This document shows positions 26,895-36,329 of a stretch of 59,659 nucleotides of DNA, piece by piece. Source of the DNA: Clostridia bacterium. Its GTDB lineage: Bacteria > Bacillota > Clostridia > Oscillospirales > Acutalibacteraceae. The notes under the pieces were generated by a model. The model was not told the origin of the DNA. It searched no databases and worked only from the letters and a program-made list of their open reading frames with translations. Location: contig JAFVEY010000026.1 of the NCBI GenBank assembly GCA_017475765.1, positions 1 through 59,659 on the forward strand, written 5' to 3'. The translations under genes were made by a program, and so were the position numbers. Positions within the stretch are counted from its first letter, which is position 1; each line of letters begins with the position of its first letter.

Positions 26895-27731
26895 TTATGC
26901 TGTCATTGTTTTTTGCTCGTCCGTTTTTGGCTTATTCTTTGGGATACGCACGGTATATTCAATGAAATCTTCGGTTTCTTTCTGACCGGCAACCGCCTCA
27001 ATACCTGATGAACGCATTGTATCAACGGCTCTGTTAATTGTATTTTCAAAAATCTTTATATTCTTGATCACTAATCTGTTTTTCTGTTTTTTTCTGTGCT
27101 GTCTGCTTTTTTCCGCCAGCATCTCTTCTATGTATTTTTCCGACTGCGTCACATTCATACCTTCCTCTATGATCTCACTTAAAATGATTCTTCTCATTAT
27201 CTGATCCGATATTCTGAGCAAAGCTCTTGCATGGCGCTCCGTCAGATCATATTTTATGATAATTTCTTTTTCTTCTTCAGTCAATTTCAATATTCGCAGC
27301 TTATTTGATACTGCTGTAAGTTTTTTTCCGAGCTTCTGGGAGATTTCCTGACGGCTCATTCCGTAGTCCGTCATTAATCTGTTAATTCCTTCCGCTTCTT
27401 CAAAAAAATTCAGATCGCATCTCTGCAGATTTTCCACAAGCGACAATATGCCTGCCTGTCTGTCATCACACTCCAAAACAACGCAAGGTACTTTTTTTCT
27501 TCCACATATAACTGCAGCTCTCAGACGTCTTTCCCCAGATATAATCTCATATTCGATCGTACTGATTTTTCTTACAGCAAGTGGCTGTAAGATTCCGTTG
27601 CGGCTGATGCTTTGTGCAAGCTCTCTCATTTTCTCATGGGAAAATGCTTTCCTCGCCTGAGTTCGGCAGGGTCTGATCTGTACGATAGGGATCTCCGTTA
27701 CTTTTTTGTCACTACCAATACTCAACAGCAC
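26895..27731 (-). CDS. noc: Nucleoid occlusion protein Noc (ParB paralogue)
   Basis: 278-aa ParB-family CTPase. In Bacilli, Noc binds its own sites and blocks division over the chromosome. N-terminal domain: IPIVQIRPCRTQARKAFSHE and SGERRLRAAVICGRKKVP, with an R in place of the PNRxQPR-type motif. HTH: EISQKLGKKLTAVSNKLRIL. Its C-terminus ends in a charged tail. Position next to rsmG supports Noc rather than a second Spo0J. The start is the GTG at 27731, eight bases after AAGGAG; an earlier GTG overlaps the SD. The classical N-terminal membrane helix of Noc (a short amphipathic start) is hinted at by VLLSIGS but not certain. Confidence 0.85.
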   Translation of the reverse strand: MLLSIGSDKKVTEIPIVQIRPCRTQARKAFSHEKMRELAQSISRNGILQPLAVRKISTIEYEIISGERRLRAAVICGRKKVPCVVLECDDRQAGILSLVENLQRCDLNFFEEAEGINRLMTDYGMSRQEISQKLGKKLTAVSNKLRILKLTEEEKEIIIKYDLTERHARALLRISDQIMRRIILSEIIEEGMNVTQSEKYIEEMLAEKSRQHRKKQKNRLVIKNIKIFENTINRAVDTMRSSGIEAVAGQKETEDFIEYTVRIPKNKPKTDEQKTMTA

Positions 27732-27844
27732 CTTTGTCACTCCTTTCCTGCTTCATATCATACCATACAATCAATGTATCTTTTGTCAAAGTTTGTATCA
27801 TTTCAAATTTCACAATGTGATAGTTTTACCTGACTTTTATATGG

Positions 27845-27883
27845 TTTTCAACAAGTTTTCAATATCATTGTTGAAAACTTGTT
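27845..27883. repeat. Inverted repeat with TTTTCAACA arms before noc
   Basis: Arms AACAAGTTTTCAA (27850-27862) and TTGAAAACTTGTT (27871-27883). They include 9-mers TTTTCAACA at 27845 and TGTTGAAAA at 27869, the same motif as at the origin. The gap 27741-28038 holds only this repeat and the rsmG terminator. Confidence 0.5.
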
Positions 27884-27972
27884 TATCATTCAAAATAGTC
27901 TGAATATTGCCTGTCAGCGCCGATAAAATCTATATTTTTTGTATACAACAAATCAACTTGTCCTAAAAAGAA

Positions 27973-28022
27973 AACACAAGGTTTTCAACGTCTGTTAAAA
28001 ACAATGTTGAAAACCTTGTGTT
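27973..28022 (-). terminator. Terminator of mnmG-rsmG
   Basis: A perfect 17-bp stem, 27973-27989/28006-28022 (AACACAAGGTTTTCAAC arms). The minus-strand tail is TTTTCTTTTT. Confidence 0.85.
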
Positions 28023-28038
28023 GAATCCTGTTGAAATA

Positions 28039-28746
28039 TCAGAGAGGATTTTTGTTGATTTTCTGCCCTCTTCTCGGATATTTGGAAGGGGTATTTCCTG
28101 TCTTTTTGATTATGATCACCGTTCTGCTGCTTTCATCGGGGAGTGTCATTTTGAAGATCCGATCGGTTTTTGCACCCAGTAATCTGATGGCATTTTCAGC
28201 CGCTTTAAGCTCATTTTCTCCGTCCGGTCCCTTCATAGAAATAAAAACGCCTCCGCATTTGACATAGGGTATACAGTATTCGCAAAGGGCAGGAAGATTG
28301 GCAACAGCACGGGAAACAACTGCATCATATTTTTCTCTGTACTGCTCCTTTTGTGCGCTCTCCTCCGCTCTGCTGTGAACCAGCAGAGCTTCCATTCCAA
28401 GCTGCCTGCCAACCTCATCAAGAAACACCAATCTTTTATTCAGACTGTCCAGCAGAGTCAGATTTATATCGGGACGCATAATTTTAATCGGTATTCCCGG
28501 AAATCCTGCGCCTGTGCCGATATCAATCAATTGCAGATGCTTGTCAGGTGTCAGGCATTTTAGAATTGAAATACTATCGATAAAATGCTTGACCGCTATT
28601 CCCTCATCATCCGTTATTGCTGTCAGATTCATTTTTTTGTTCCATTCTCTGAGAAGCTCCGCATATTGTTCAAATTGAGCAAGCTGCTGTGCGGATATCG
28701 GTATTTCATTTTCGGCACACCATTTTTTCAGAATTTCAGATATCAT
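28039..28746 (-). CDS. rsmG: 16S rRNA (guanine527-N7)-methyltransferase
   Basis: 235-aa SAM-dependent methyltransferase acting on the 530 loop of 16S rRNA. The SAM site is IDIGTGAGFPGIPIKIM. VSRAVANLPALCEY and the KG(P)DGENEL segment are typical of GidB. Overlaps mnmG by 4 bases (ATGA). Confidence 0.96.
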   Translation of the reverse strand: MISEILKKWCAENEIPISAQQLAQFEQYAELLREWNKKMNLTAITDDEGIAVKHFIDSISILKCLTPDKHLQLIDIGTGAGFPGIPIKIMRPDINLTLLDSLNKRLVFLDEVGRQLGMEALLVHSRAEESAQKEQYREKYDAVVSRAVANLPALCEYCIPYVKCGGVFISMKGPDGENELKAAENAIRLLGAKTDRIFKMTLPDESSRTVIIIKKTGNTPSKYPRRGQKINKNPL

Positions 28747-30635
28747 ACCGTTTCCTCCGTACCTTTATTTTTAATAGCGGAAAGATAGATCACCAACACC
28801 GAAATATCAGCAGGACTGACACCAGAAATCCGGCTTGCCTGTCCTATGCTTTCGGGACGAACCTTATTCAGCTTTTCTCTTGCTTCAAGGCGCAGTCCTT
28901 CTATCGTGCTGTAATCCGTATCGGCAGGAAGTCTTTTTGATTCCAGCTTTCTTACCTGCTCAATGATAAGCAGCTGCCGTTTGATATAGCCCTCATATTT
29001 TATCTCAATCTCAACCTGCTCCAATACATTTCTGTCTGTTTCCGTTCTTGTTTTGTCTATGGTTTCTAGAACATCATAATTCAGCTCAGGACGCTTAAGA
29101 AGGTCAACAAGTCTGATACCTGTATTGACCTCTGAGGTATTTCTTTCTTTCAGAATGTCATTCAGTTCCTTGCTCGGAGAGATGACGGTTTTTCTGACTC
29201 TTTCCAGCTCTGCCCTCATTCTTTCCTGCTTTGCACAGTAGCGCTCCCACCTGTTGTCGGTGATAAGACCGATTTTCCTTCCGATGGGGGTCAGCCTTGT
29301 ATCGGCATTATCCTGACGAAGTATCAGCCTGTATTCGCTTCTGGAGGTCATCATTCTGTACGGGTCGCTGCAGCCTTTGGTAACAAGATCATCGACAAGC
29401 GTTCCGATATAGGAGCTTGCCCTGTCAAGAAGCATCGGATCTTTTCCCTGTATCTTAAGAGCGGCATTGACTCCGGCAACCAGTCCCTGTGCGGCAGCCT
29501 CCTCATAGCCTGAGCTTCCGTTGAATTGTCCTGCACCGTACAGACCAGGAAAATCTCTGAATTCAAGTGTTGAATTCATCTGTATCGGGTCGGCACAGAA
29601 ATATTCGATTGCATAGGCAGGACGCATGACTGTACAGTTTTCCAGTCCCTTGATCGTATGATAGAATGACAGCTGAACATCCTCCGGCAGAGATGATGAC
29701 ATTCCCTGAATATACATCTCCTCCGTGTCGAGACCACAAGGCTCAATAAAAAGCTGGTGCCTCGGCTTATCGGAGAAACGCACGATCTTATCCTCGATGC
29801 TCGGACAGTAACGGGGACCTACTCCCTCAATCCTGCCGCTGTACATGGGGGAACGTGATATATTATCCAGTATGACCTTTTTGGTATTTTCGTTTGTCCA
29901 GCTTACATAACACTTTACCCTGTTCTCTCCGGGAGTCTCTGTGTCATAAGAAAACGGAACGACAGGATCATCTCCGCTCTGTTCCTCAAGCTCTGTAAAA
30001 TCAATGCTGGAACGCAGAACCCTTGCCGGTGTACCTGTTTTGAAGCGGCGGATCGTCATTCCGATTTTTTCCAGAGAGTCGGGCAAAAACTTTGACGGGA
30101 ACATTCCGTCTGGTCCGCTTTCATAGGAAACGTCACCGACATATATCTTTCCTCCAAGATAGGTGCCTGTCGCCAATATCACAGCCTTTGCCTTATACTG
30201 AGCCTCCAGCCTTGTAGTCAGAAGCCACAAGCCGTCCTCTGCTTTTTCAAGCTCCGTGATTTCAGCCTGTCTGAGTTCAAGATTTTCCTGCAGCTCAAGC
30301 GTATGCTTCATTCTTGTGCTGTATGCTCTTCTGTCAATCTGTGCCCTGAGAGAATGAACAGCCGGACCTTTTCCCTTGTTGAGCATTCTGCTCTGAAGAA
30401 AACATTCATCCGCTGCCTTTCCCATTTCTCCTCCGAGAGCATCTATCTCACGGACAAGATGTCCCTTTGCCGTGCCGCCTATGGATGGATTGCACGGGCA
30501 ATTGCCGACAGCATCCATATTGATCGTAAAAACGCCTGTTTTGCAGCCGAGTCTGGCTGCTGCAAGTCCTGCTTCGATACCGGCGTGTCCTGCACCGATC
30601 ACAGCCACATCAAATTCTCCTGCAATAAATTTCAT
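28743..30635 (-). CDS. mnmG: tRNA uridine-5-carboxymethylaminomethyl modification enzyme MnmG (GidA)
   Basis: FAD- and NADH-using partner of MnmE that makes cmnm5 at U34 of tRNAs. 630 aa, normal length. FAD loop: VAVIGAGHAGIEAGLAAARLG is the Rossmann glycine motif. NCPCNPSIGGTAKGH contains the catalytic Cys, and RPAYAIEYFC a conserved substrate-binding patch. The C-terminal helical domain (ISGVSPADISVL) binds MnmE. SD AAAGGA lies before the ATG. Its partner gene mnmE lies about 19 kb away on the other side of the origin. Confidence 0.97.
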   Translation of the reverse strand: MKFIAGEFDVAVIGAGHAGIEAGLAAARLGCKTGVFTINMDAVGNCPCNPSIGGTAKGHLVREIDALGGEMGKAADECFLQSRMLNKGKGPAVHSLRAQIDRRAYSTRMKHTLELQENLELRQAEITELEKAEDGLWLLTTRLEAQYKAKAVILATGTYLGGKIYVGDVSYESGPDGMFPSKFLPDSLEKIGMTIRRFKTGTPARVLRSSIDFTELEEQSGDDPVVPFSYDTETPGENRVKCYVSWTNENTKKVILDNISRSPMYSGRIEGVGPRYCPSIEDKIVRFSDKPRHQLFIEPCGLDTEEMYIQGMSSSLPEDVQLSFYHTIKGLENCTVMRPAYAIEYFCADPIQMNSTLEFRDFPGLYGAGQFNGSSGYEEAAAQGLVAGVNAALKIQGKDPMLLDRASSYIGTLVDDLVTKGCSDPYRMMTSRSEYRLILRQDNADTRLTPIGRKIGLITDNRWERYCAKQERMRAELERVRKTVISPSKELNDILKERNTSEVNTGIRLVDLLKRPELNYDVLETIDKTRTETDRNVLEQVEIEIKYEGYIKRQLLIIEQVRKLESKRLPADTDYSTIEGLRLEAREKLNKVRPESIGQASRISGVSPADISVLVIYLSAIKNKGTEETV

Positions 30636-30730
30636 AAAAACTGTCCTTTACATAAATAATATAACATATCTATTATAAATCAAATTTGCGTAATTGTACA
30701 GTACATTTTACCATGTAAAAACATTACTAA

Positions 30731-30746
30731 TGTTTCACGTGAAACA
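30731..30746. promoter_or_regulatory. parS site
   Basis: TGTTTCACGTGAAACA, the exact ParB consensus, upstream of mnmG. A GC-rich hairpin (30752-30758/30766-30772) sits beside it and may end the 139-aa gene. Confidence 0.9.
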
Positions 30747-30781
30747 CAGGCGGCACAGCCTGAAACTGTGCCCGCAGCATT

Positions 30782-31201
30782 TTAATGATTCTGATAAACC
30801 TTAACCCCATTGATGAATACCTCATCAATATTATTTATATCAATAACATATACTGTTTTGTCATTGCTGTATGAAGTATAGTAATGATTTTTTGAATATG
30901 AAAGACTGATTAATGTATCACGGCAACTGGAATTTCCATTTGCTTTTGAACCGCACAGATAATAAATATCGCCGCCCACTTTTACGGAGTCAATATTTAA
31001 ATTCGGGTCGCTGACTTTGATGTTCATATCCTTGGCATTTTCAAATTCTGCCGCATAAGTATATCCGGCAAGATTTTCATAAACCGCATACAAATTTTCC
31101 GCAACCACGGGCAGACTAAAAATAAAAACGCTGATAAGCGTTGCCGCTGCTATGATTAATATTCTTTTGGCAAGTCTTTTTCTTTTTATAGTCAACGTCA
31201 T
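30782..31201 (-). CDS. Secreted or membrane-anchored protein related to the C-terminus of the DUF4179 protein
   Basis: 139-aa protein with a basic start (KRKRLAKR), one hydrophobic segment (ILIIAAATLISVFIFSLPVV) and an extracytoplasmic remainder. Its end, VYVIDINNIDEVFINGVKVYQ, matches the end of the DUF4179 anti-sigma-like protein upstream (VNMIDINRIEKVIIGGKEIY). It therefore looks like a truncated or specialised paralogue with only the final domain. The ATG at 31201 follows TTAGGA. It probably belonged to the sigma/anti-sigma operon, now separated by a 400-base gap with a GC-rich element. Confidence 0.7.
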   Translation of the reverse strand: MTLTIKRKRLAKRILIIAAATLISVFIFSLPVVAENLYAVYENLAGYTYAAEFENAKDMNIKVSDPNLNIDSVKVGGDIYYLCGSKANGNSSCRDTLISLSYSKNHYYTSYSNDKTVYVIDINNIDEVFINGVKVYQNH

Positions 31202-31227
31202 TAATTTATTCCTAATCACTAATAATT

Positions 31228-31372
31228 GGGGCTTTGAGTCTCACCTGCCGGTTCGGTCGGTGCTTGTGCTTCGCAGAGGTGTCCACTGGACACCCGCACC
31301 CCCAAACCCCACCAGGGCTGCTCGCCCTGGACCTTGGCAGGAGCTGAAACCCCTGCACCCGCATGCTTTAAT
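31228..31372. repeat. GC-rich hairpin element, probable dispersed intergenic repeat
   Basis: A 145-base island of much higher GC than its AT-rich flanks. It contains the palindrome GGTGTCC-ACT-GGACACC (31278-31294), CCAGGGC-TGCTC-GCCCTGG (31312-31330) and a third pairing GCAGG/CCTGC (31337-31341 with 31352-31356). It has no convincing coding frame. The look is that of a REP/MITE-like or structured-RNA element inserted in the operon. Confidence 0.6.
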
Positions 31373-31409
31373 GGGATAATTTAAATGTCGTTTACTATAA
31401 ATTTATTTT

Positions 31410-31425
31410 TGTTTCATATGAAACA
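31410..31425. promoter_or_regulatory. Degenerate parS-like palindrome
   Basis: TGTTTCATATGAAACA, a perfect palindrome with two differences from parS, 680 bases from an exact parS. Confidence 0.5.
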
Positions 31426-31455
31426 ATTATACAGAATTATCCAGTTTCATACAAA

Positions 31456-31498
31456 ATAAGAAGCCCTCCGAACAATTTCTGTCCAAAAGGCTTCCATT
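31456..31498 (-). terminator. Terminator of the sigma/anti-sigma operon
   Basis: Minus strand: GGAAGCC... pairs with ...GGGCTTC, with partial pairing in the loop, followed by TTATTTTG. The stretch to the stop codon at 31602 (about 100 bases) holds nothing I can name. Confidence 0.6.
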
Positions 31499-31601
31499 TC
31501 TTTATCAATATTCAGATTGGTCAGTCAGCGTTAAACATCGTCCGGAATTTCAATCCGCTTTCTTCTGCCCTCGACAGCCGGATATTCTGTTCCTGTTTAT
31601 A

Positions 31602-33008
31602 TTATTTTTCCAAAGTCAGATATATTTCCTTTCCCCCGATGATGACCTTTTCAATACGATTGATATCAATCATATTGACCTTATAATGATCAAAATTCTC
31701 ATCAACGGTTTCTAAGTCTGATTCATTCATATTGCTGTGTATAAGATAATGATAATTGATATCATCCTTCGGAAAGTATTCAGTTGAAACATAGATATTG
31801 TCATTGCTGATTTCATCTGCGACCGGAGCAACGCCATATTCCTTGCCGTCCTTGGTGACAACCGTAATATTGCTTGTATCAGCATACACATCTGTTTCGC
31901 CGTTTTTGCTGGCTCTGATACTGATACCGAAAGCCGTTGTACTAATGGATGCTCTGCTGATATTTCCGCCGGCATTTTTGAATAAGCTGTTGGCAGTTTC
32001 ATCATCAATGGATGCTGTTTTGACATCTGACTTATAATTCAGCTTGAGAGAAAGACTGAAATTGACATCTGTTTTCTTATTTTCAATTTGCCATATATCA
32101 TAGCCGTTTTTATCATTTTTAATATAGCTGACGTCAATATCATTATCATAATACTGATTTTTTACCTGATCATAAACCTCATCGGTGATCTCCTCACAGC
32201 TTCCAAGATATTTTACAGGAACATATTCCGAAAGACTCTTAAAGGATACATAAAGCATATTGCCTTTGAGTGTATTGGTTTTGTTCAATACTTTAATATA
32301 CATAATGAGCTTTTTACCGTTATCGTCAACATCAACTTTTGTAAGATAATGCTCCTCATAGACATTATTTGCATCAAGCATCTCCCATCCGCCTATCAGC
32401 GAATAAGCTCCTCCCCCCGAAGAAGGTTTTGCATTGAATTGCTGCCACAGATTTTTGTCTACATACACCGAAAATTCATCATCACATTCAATGTAGCTGA
32501 CAGGGGATTCGTAATCATTATCAGAATGAACAAATTCCGTTTTTGTCGGCAGTCCTACCGTACTAAGGTCGCTGTGTGTAAATGCACTTCCGTCCTTATG
32601 GGTAAGCTCGATAGCCGCATAAACCGTTTCATCATCTCCGGCAATACCGAGAGGTTTCACCTCCAGATTCTCATCATCCGTATTTACACTCACATTGCCG
32701 CCGCTGTAAAGACCTGCTGCATTCATATCACCGCTGAATATATTTCCGAAAGCGCTGTCAAGTCCTCCAAAAGCCGCAAATACTGTTGTGCCTATAATAC
32801 CTGCCGAAAGTACTGCCGCTGCCAAAATGACTGCCGTCTTTTTTCCTTTTCCCATTTTCTTTCTTCCTTTCGTTTTAGCTGCCATTACTCCGTCTTTTAT
32901 TTTTTCAATATCTATCTCCATATCCATTTCATCAATGATTGACTGATCATCTATGCTGTCAAAGTTTTCTTTAATATCATCAAATGCTTCATATATCTCT
33001 GTTTTCAT
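31602..33008 (-). CDS. DUF4179-type membrane protein, probable anti-sigma factor
   Basis: 468-aa protein. Cytoplasmic N-terminus about 1-55 is acidic (IYEAFDDIKENFDSIDD, IDEMDMEIDIEKIKDGV), then a KGRKKMGKGKK basic patch and one membrane helix (TAVILAAAVLSAGIIGTTVF). A large extracytoplasmic beta-rich domain follows (VKPLGIAGDDETVYAAIELTHKDGS, FSLSLKLNYKSD). It overlaps the ECF sigma gene by 4 bases, which is how anti-sigma genes are usually placed. The expected job is to hold the sigma factor at the membrane until an envelope signal arrives. The signal is unknown. Confidence 0.8.
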   Translation of the reverse strand: MKTEIYEAFDDIKENFDSIDDQSIIDEMDMEIDIEKIKDGVMAAKTKGRKKMGKGKKTAVILAAAVLSAGIIGTTVFAAFGGLDSAFGNIFSGDMNAAGLYSGGNVSVNTDDENLEVKPLGIAGDDETVYAAIELTHKDGSAFTHSDLSTVGLPTKTEFVHSDNDYESPVSYIECDDEFSVYVDKNLWQQFNAKPSSGGGAYSLIGGWEMLDANNVYEEHYLTKVDVDDNGKKLIMYIKVLNKTNTLKGNMLYVSFKSLSEYVPVKYLGSCEEITDEVYDQVKNQYYDNDIDVSYIKNDKNGYDIWQIENKKTDVNFSLSLKLNYKSDVKTASIDDETANSLFKNAGGNISRASISTTAFGISIRASKNGETDVYADTSNITVVTKDGKEYGVAPVADEISNDNIYVSTEYFPKDDINYHYLIHSNMNESDLETVDENFDHYKVNMIDINRIEKVIIGGKEIYLTLEK

Positions 33009-33553
33009 AAGGAATATCCCCTTTCTGTCAGCAGCTTTTTAAGTTTATTTCTGGTTCTGTGAAGTCTGACCTTTACATTTTCGGATCTCATCCCCAAAGC
33101 CTGTGCGATGGAATTAATTTTTTGATAATAAAAATAATGTCTGATAATGATTTCCCTATCAGGTTCATCTATTGTATCTATGATTTTAGTCAATTCACGG
33201 CAAAGCTCCTTCTTTTCGGTTTCAGCCGATATGCTGAAGCTGTCCTCCGGATCAAGCTCGTCTATATCAATCATGACTGCCTTTTTTAATGTCGGCAGCT
33301 TATTCTTTGCTCTTGTTTTAGCAATACAGGCAATGTAGCCCTTGAGCTTATCCTTCTGAATTTTTTCGGCATTGTTCCAAAGGGTGATAAACGTGTCCAT
33401 TGTTACCTCTTCAATATCCTCCTTCGTCATAGCACCCTTGGAAACGTGATAGATGACAGCTGCGGCATATTTGGCGAATTTATCAATCGTTTCTTCCAGA
33501 GCCTTCTCTTCTTTTCTGATAAGCCTTTCAGCCAGCCTTATATTTTCATCCAC
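33005..33553 (-). CDS. ECF-type RNA polymerase sigma factor
   Basis: 182 aa. Region 2 covers about 10-85 (DIEEVTMDTFITLWNNAEKI, KLKGYIACIAKTRAKNKL), and region 4 covers about 125-178 (EPDREIIIRHYFYYQKINSIAQALG, NVKVRLHRTRNKLKKLL). The start is GTG at 33553, seven bases after AAGGAGGT. It is followed by its anti-sigma candidate with a 4-base overlap. An ECF-like promoter lies upstream and suggests autoregulation. Confidence 0.9.
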   Translation of the reverse strand: MDENIRLAERLIRKEEKALEETIDKFAKYAAAVIYHVSKGAMTKEDIEEVTMDTFITLWNNAEKIQKDKLKGYIACIAKTRAKNKLPTLKKAVMIDIDELDPEDSFSISAETEKKELCRELTKIIDTIDEPDREIIIRHYFYYQKINSIAQALGMRSENVKVRLHRTRNKLKKLLTERGYSL

Positions 33554-33601
33554 AGGTCAGACCTCCTTTTCGTTTGCATTTTGAAGCACTTCTATTGATA
33601 A

Positions 33602-33627
33602 GAACAAGTGTTTTTAAAAAAGGTTAC
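33602..33627 (-). promoter_or_regulatory. Candidate autoregulated ECF promoter
   Basis: Minus strand: GTAACC (33627-33622) followed by TTTTTTAAAAA, 16 bases, then GTTC (33605-33602). The AACC and a T-run are characteristic of ECF -35 elements. No sigma-A promoter is obvious here. Confidence 0.5.
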
Positions 33628-33664
33628 ACTAAAGAATTATTATTTCAAAAAAATTCTGCTGTTA

Positions 33665-33680
33665 TGTTTCACGTGAAACA
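33665..33680. promoter_or_regulatory. parS site
   Basis: An exact TGTTTCACGTGAAACA between the sigma gene and gyrA, directly beside the gyrA terminator tail. Confidence 0.9.
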
Positions 33681-33683
33681 TAA

Positions 33684-33728
33684 AAAAACAATACCCTAAG
33701 AATACTCGAAAGCATTTCTTAGGGTATT
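33684..33728 (-). terminator. Terminator of gyrA
   Basis: A perfect 13-bp stem, 33690-33702/33716-33728 (AATACCCTAAGAA), with GTTTTTTTA on the minus strand. Confidence 0.85.
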
Positions 33729-33776
33729 ATATGACAGATCATTAATCAATCAAAGCTTTATACCTGTTGATAATCA

Positions 33777-36308
33777 TCATTCCTCGCTGTTTTCGGACAG
33801 TTCCGTTTCTGTATCTGATTCTGTATTTTTAGCATCTTCTGTATCTTCCGGCTGCTCATCGCTGTCATTCGGGTCATCGTGCGGTGCTCTTGCAATTGTG
33901 GCAACCTTGCTGCCGTCAATCGTTTTCATAACGATAACGCCCTTTGAAGGTCTTGCACAGATCCTGACGGATGCTGCCTCGATCCTGATAATAACGCCGT
34001 TGTCCGAAATAATGATGATATCATCATCAAGATCGACAGCTTTAATGGCGGCAACCTTGCCGTATTTGTCAGTATGGTAATTCAGCAGACCAAAACCGCC
34101 CCTGCTCTGAATACGGTAATCTTCAATGCTTGAAAGCCTTCCGTATCCTGTTTCAGAAACAGTCAGTATGAATGCACCTTCACGAAGAACAGACAGACCG
34201 ATCACGCTGTCGCCCTCTCGAAGAGTCAGCGCCTTGACACCTCTTGCCGACCTTCCCATCGCTCTTACATCTGTTTCCTTGAAACGAATAGCCATACCGT
34301 TTCTTGTTGCGGCAAGAAGCTCGCTGTGACCGTCCGTAAGGCGAACCCATACAAGCTCGTCATCATCGTCCAGATCAATTGCAATCAGACCGCCTTTGCG
34401 GTTCGTATAAAAATCCTTTGTTGCGGTACGCTTGATGATACCCTTTTTGGTTATCATCACAAGGTACATATCCTCGTCGCCCTTTTCGGGAACACGGATC
34501 ATGGATGTTACCTTTTCATCGCTGCCCAAAGGAAGCAGATTATTAATATTCATGCCCTTAGAGGTTCTCGATCCTTCAGGTATCTCATAGCATTTGAGCC
34601 TGTATATCTTTCCGATATTGGAGAAGAACAGCACATAATCATGGGTGCCGCTGACAAACATATCGGTCGCAACATCCTCTTCTCTTCGGTTCATTCCGCT
34701 GATACCTCTGCCGCCCCTGCGCTGAGTATGATAGGTATCCATTTTCTGACGCTTGACATATCCGAGATTTGTCATGGTAAGGACACAATCCTCATGCGGA
34801 ATCAAATCCTCAATATCCACCTCGCCGCTGACAACTGCAATTTCTGTCCGGCGTGGGTCGCTGAATTTTCTCTTGATCTCATTAAGCTCGCTTTTGATAA
34901 TACCAAGAAGTCTTTCGCCGTTGCTGAGAATGTCTTTATAGTCATTAATTTTCTCGATCAGTCCTGCCAGCTCTGCTTCTATCTTTTCTCTTTCCAGACC
35001 TGAAAGCTGTCCGAGACGCATAGAAACAATAGCCTGTGTCTGCGGTTCATCAAGACCAAAGCGTTCTGAAAGTTTTTGCTTTGCTGTCGGCTGATCCTTA
35101 GAAGAGCGGATGATTTTAATAACCTCATCAATAAAATCTATGGCAATTTTCAAGCCTTCCAGAATATGCGCTCTTTCCTCTGCCTTTTTGAGATCAAAAA
35201 TCGTTCTTCTTGTAATAACATCAACCTGAAAATCAATATAATTCTGAATAATGTCCTTAAGATTCAGAACCTTCGGAATACCATTTACGATGGCAAGCAT
35301 AATGATACCGAAAGTCACCTGCATCTGTGAATATTTAAAAAGGTTATTAAGAACGATCTGCGGAGATGCCTCACGCTTCACGGTAATTTCAATGTGCATT
35401 CCGTTTCTGTCGGAATGATCCTCAATATTGGTAATGCCCTCGATTTTCTTGTTCTTTACCATTTCAGCAATACTAAGAACAAGCTCTGCCTTATTTACCT
35501 GATAGGGCAGTTCTGTTACAACGATCTTGAATCTGCCGTTTTTCTCTTCGGCTATTTCAGCTCTTGCACGGACGGTGATTTTCGCCCTGCCGGTCGCATA
35601 AGCTGCACGGATACCGCTTTTTCCCATGATAATGCCGCCTGTGGGGAAATCAGGACCCTTGATATGCTGCATGATATCGTCAAGTGTGGCATCCGGGTCG
35701 TCAATAATACAGCTTACTGCATCAATTACCTCTCCCAGATTGTGCGGAGGGATGTTGGTAGCCATTCCGACAGCAATACCCTTTGAGCCGTTTACCAGAA
35801 GATTTGGAAATCTGGAAGGAAGGACAGAGGGTTCCTTTCTGCTGTCGTCATAGTTAGGGATAAAATCAACGGTTTCTTTATCAATATCGGTAAGCATCTC
35901 AACAGAGATCTTACTCATTTTAGACTCGGTATAACGGTAAGCAGCCGGCGGGTCGCCGTCCACCGAACCGAAGTTTCCGTGACCGTCAACAAGCGTATAT
36001 CTCATTGAGAAATCCTGTGCAAGACGCACAAGCGCATCATAAACCGAGCTGTCACCATGCGGATGATATCTACCGAGCACATTACCTACGGTAGTAGCGC
36101 ATTTTTTATACGGTTTTTCGGGGGTAAGACCGTCCTCATACTGTGAATAGAGTATTCTTCTGTGGACAGGCTTCAGACCGTCACGAACATCGGGCAGCGC
36201 TCTTGAAACGATTACCGACATGGAGTAGTCAAGAAATGACTGCTTCATTTCCCTCTCAATATCGACATCTATAATTTTGGATTGAGCCAAGCTTTCTTGT
36301 ATATCCAA
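33777..36308 (-). CDS. gyrA: DNA gyrase subunit A
   Basis: 843-aa breakage-reunion subunit of gyrase. N-terminal [23 protein letters not shown]. The QRDR region is [26 protein letters not shown] with the usual Ser at the quinolone-sensitive position, and the catalytic Tyr is in [11 protein letters not shown]. The C-terminal beta-pinwheel carries the GyrA box QRRGGRG. It ends in an acidic tail ([20 protein letters not shown]). The start is TTG at 36308 behind GAGGTG. It lies downstream of gyrB with four small genes in between. Confidence 0.97.
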   Translation of the reverse strand: MDIQESLAQSKIIDVDIEREMKQSFLDYSMSVIVSRALPDVRDGLKPVHRRILYSQYEDGLTPEKPYKKCATTVGNVLGRYHPHGDSSVYDALVRLAQDFSMRYTLVDGHGNFGSVDGDPPAAYRYTESKMSKISVEMLTDIDKETVDFIPNYDDSRKEPSVLPSRFPNLLVNGSKGIAVGMATNIPPHNLGEVIDAVSCIIDDPDATLDDIMQHIKGPDFPTGGIIMGKSGIRAAYATGRAKITVRARAEIAEEKNGRFKIVVTELPYQVNKAELVLSIAEMVKNKKIEGITNIEDHSDRNGMHIEITVKREASPQIVLNNLFKYSQMQVTFGIIMLAIVNGIPKVLNLKDIIQNYIDFQVDVITRRTIFDLKKAEERAHILEGLKIAIDFIDEVIKIIRSSKDQPTAKQKLSERFGLDEPQTQAIVSMRLGQLSGLEREKIEAELAGLIEKINDYKDILSNGERLLGIIKSELNEIKRKFSDPRRTEIAVVSGEVDIEDLIPHEDCVLTMTNLGYVKRQKMDTYHTQRRGGRGISGMNRREEDVATDMFVSGTHDYVLFFSNIGKIYRLKCYEIPEGSRTSKGMNINNLLPLGSDEKVTSMIRVPEKGDEDMYLVMITKKGIIKRTATKDFYTNRKGGLIAIDLDDDDELVWVRLTDGHSELLAATRNGMAIRFKETDVRAMGRSARGVKALTLREGDSVIGLSVLREGAFILTVSETGYGRLSSIEDYRIQSRGGFGLLNYHTDKYGKVAAIKAVDLDDDIIIISDNGVIIRIEAASVRICARPSKGVIVMKTIDGSKVATIARAPHDDPNDSDEQPEDTEDAKNTESDTETELSENSEE

Positions 36309-36329
36309 ATTTTACACCTCTTTCGGTAA

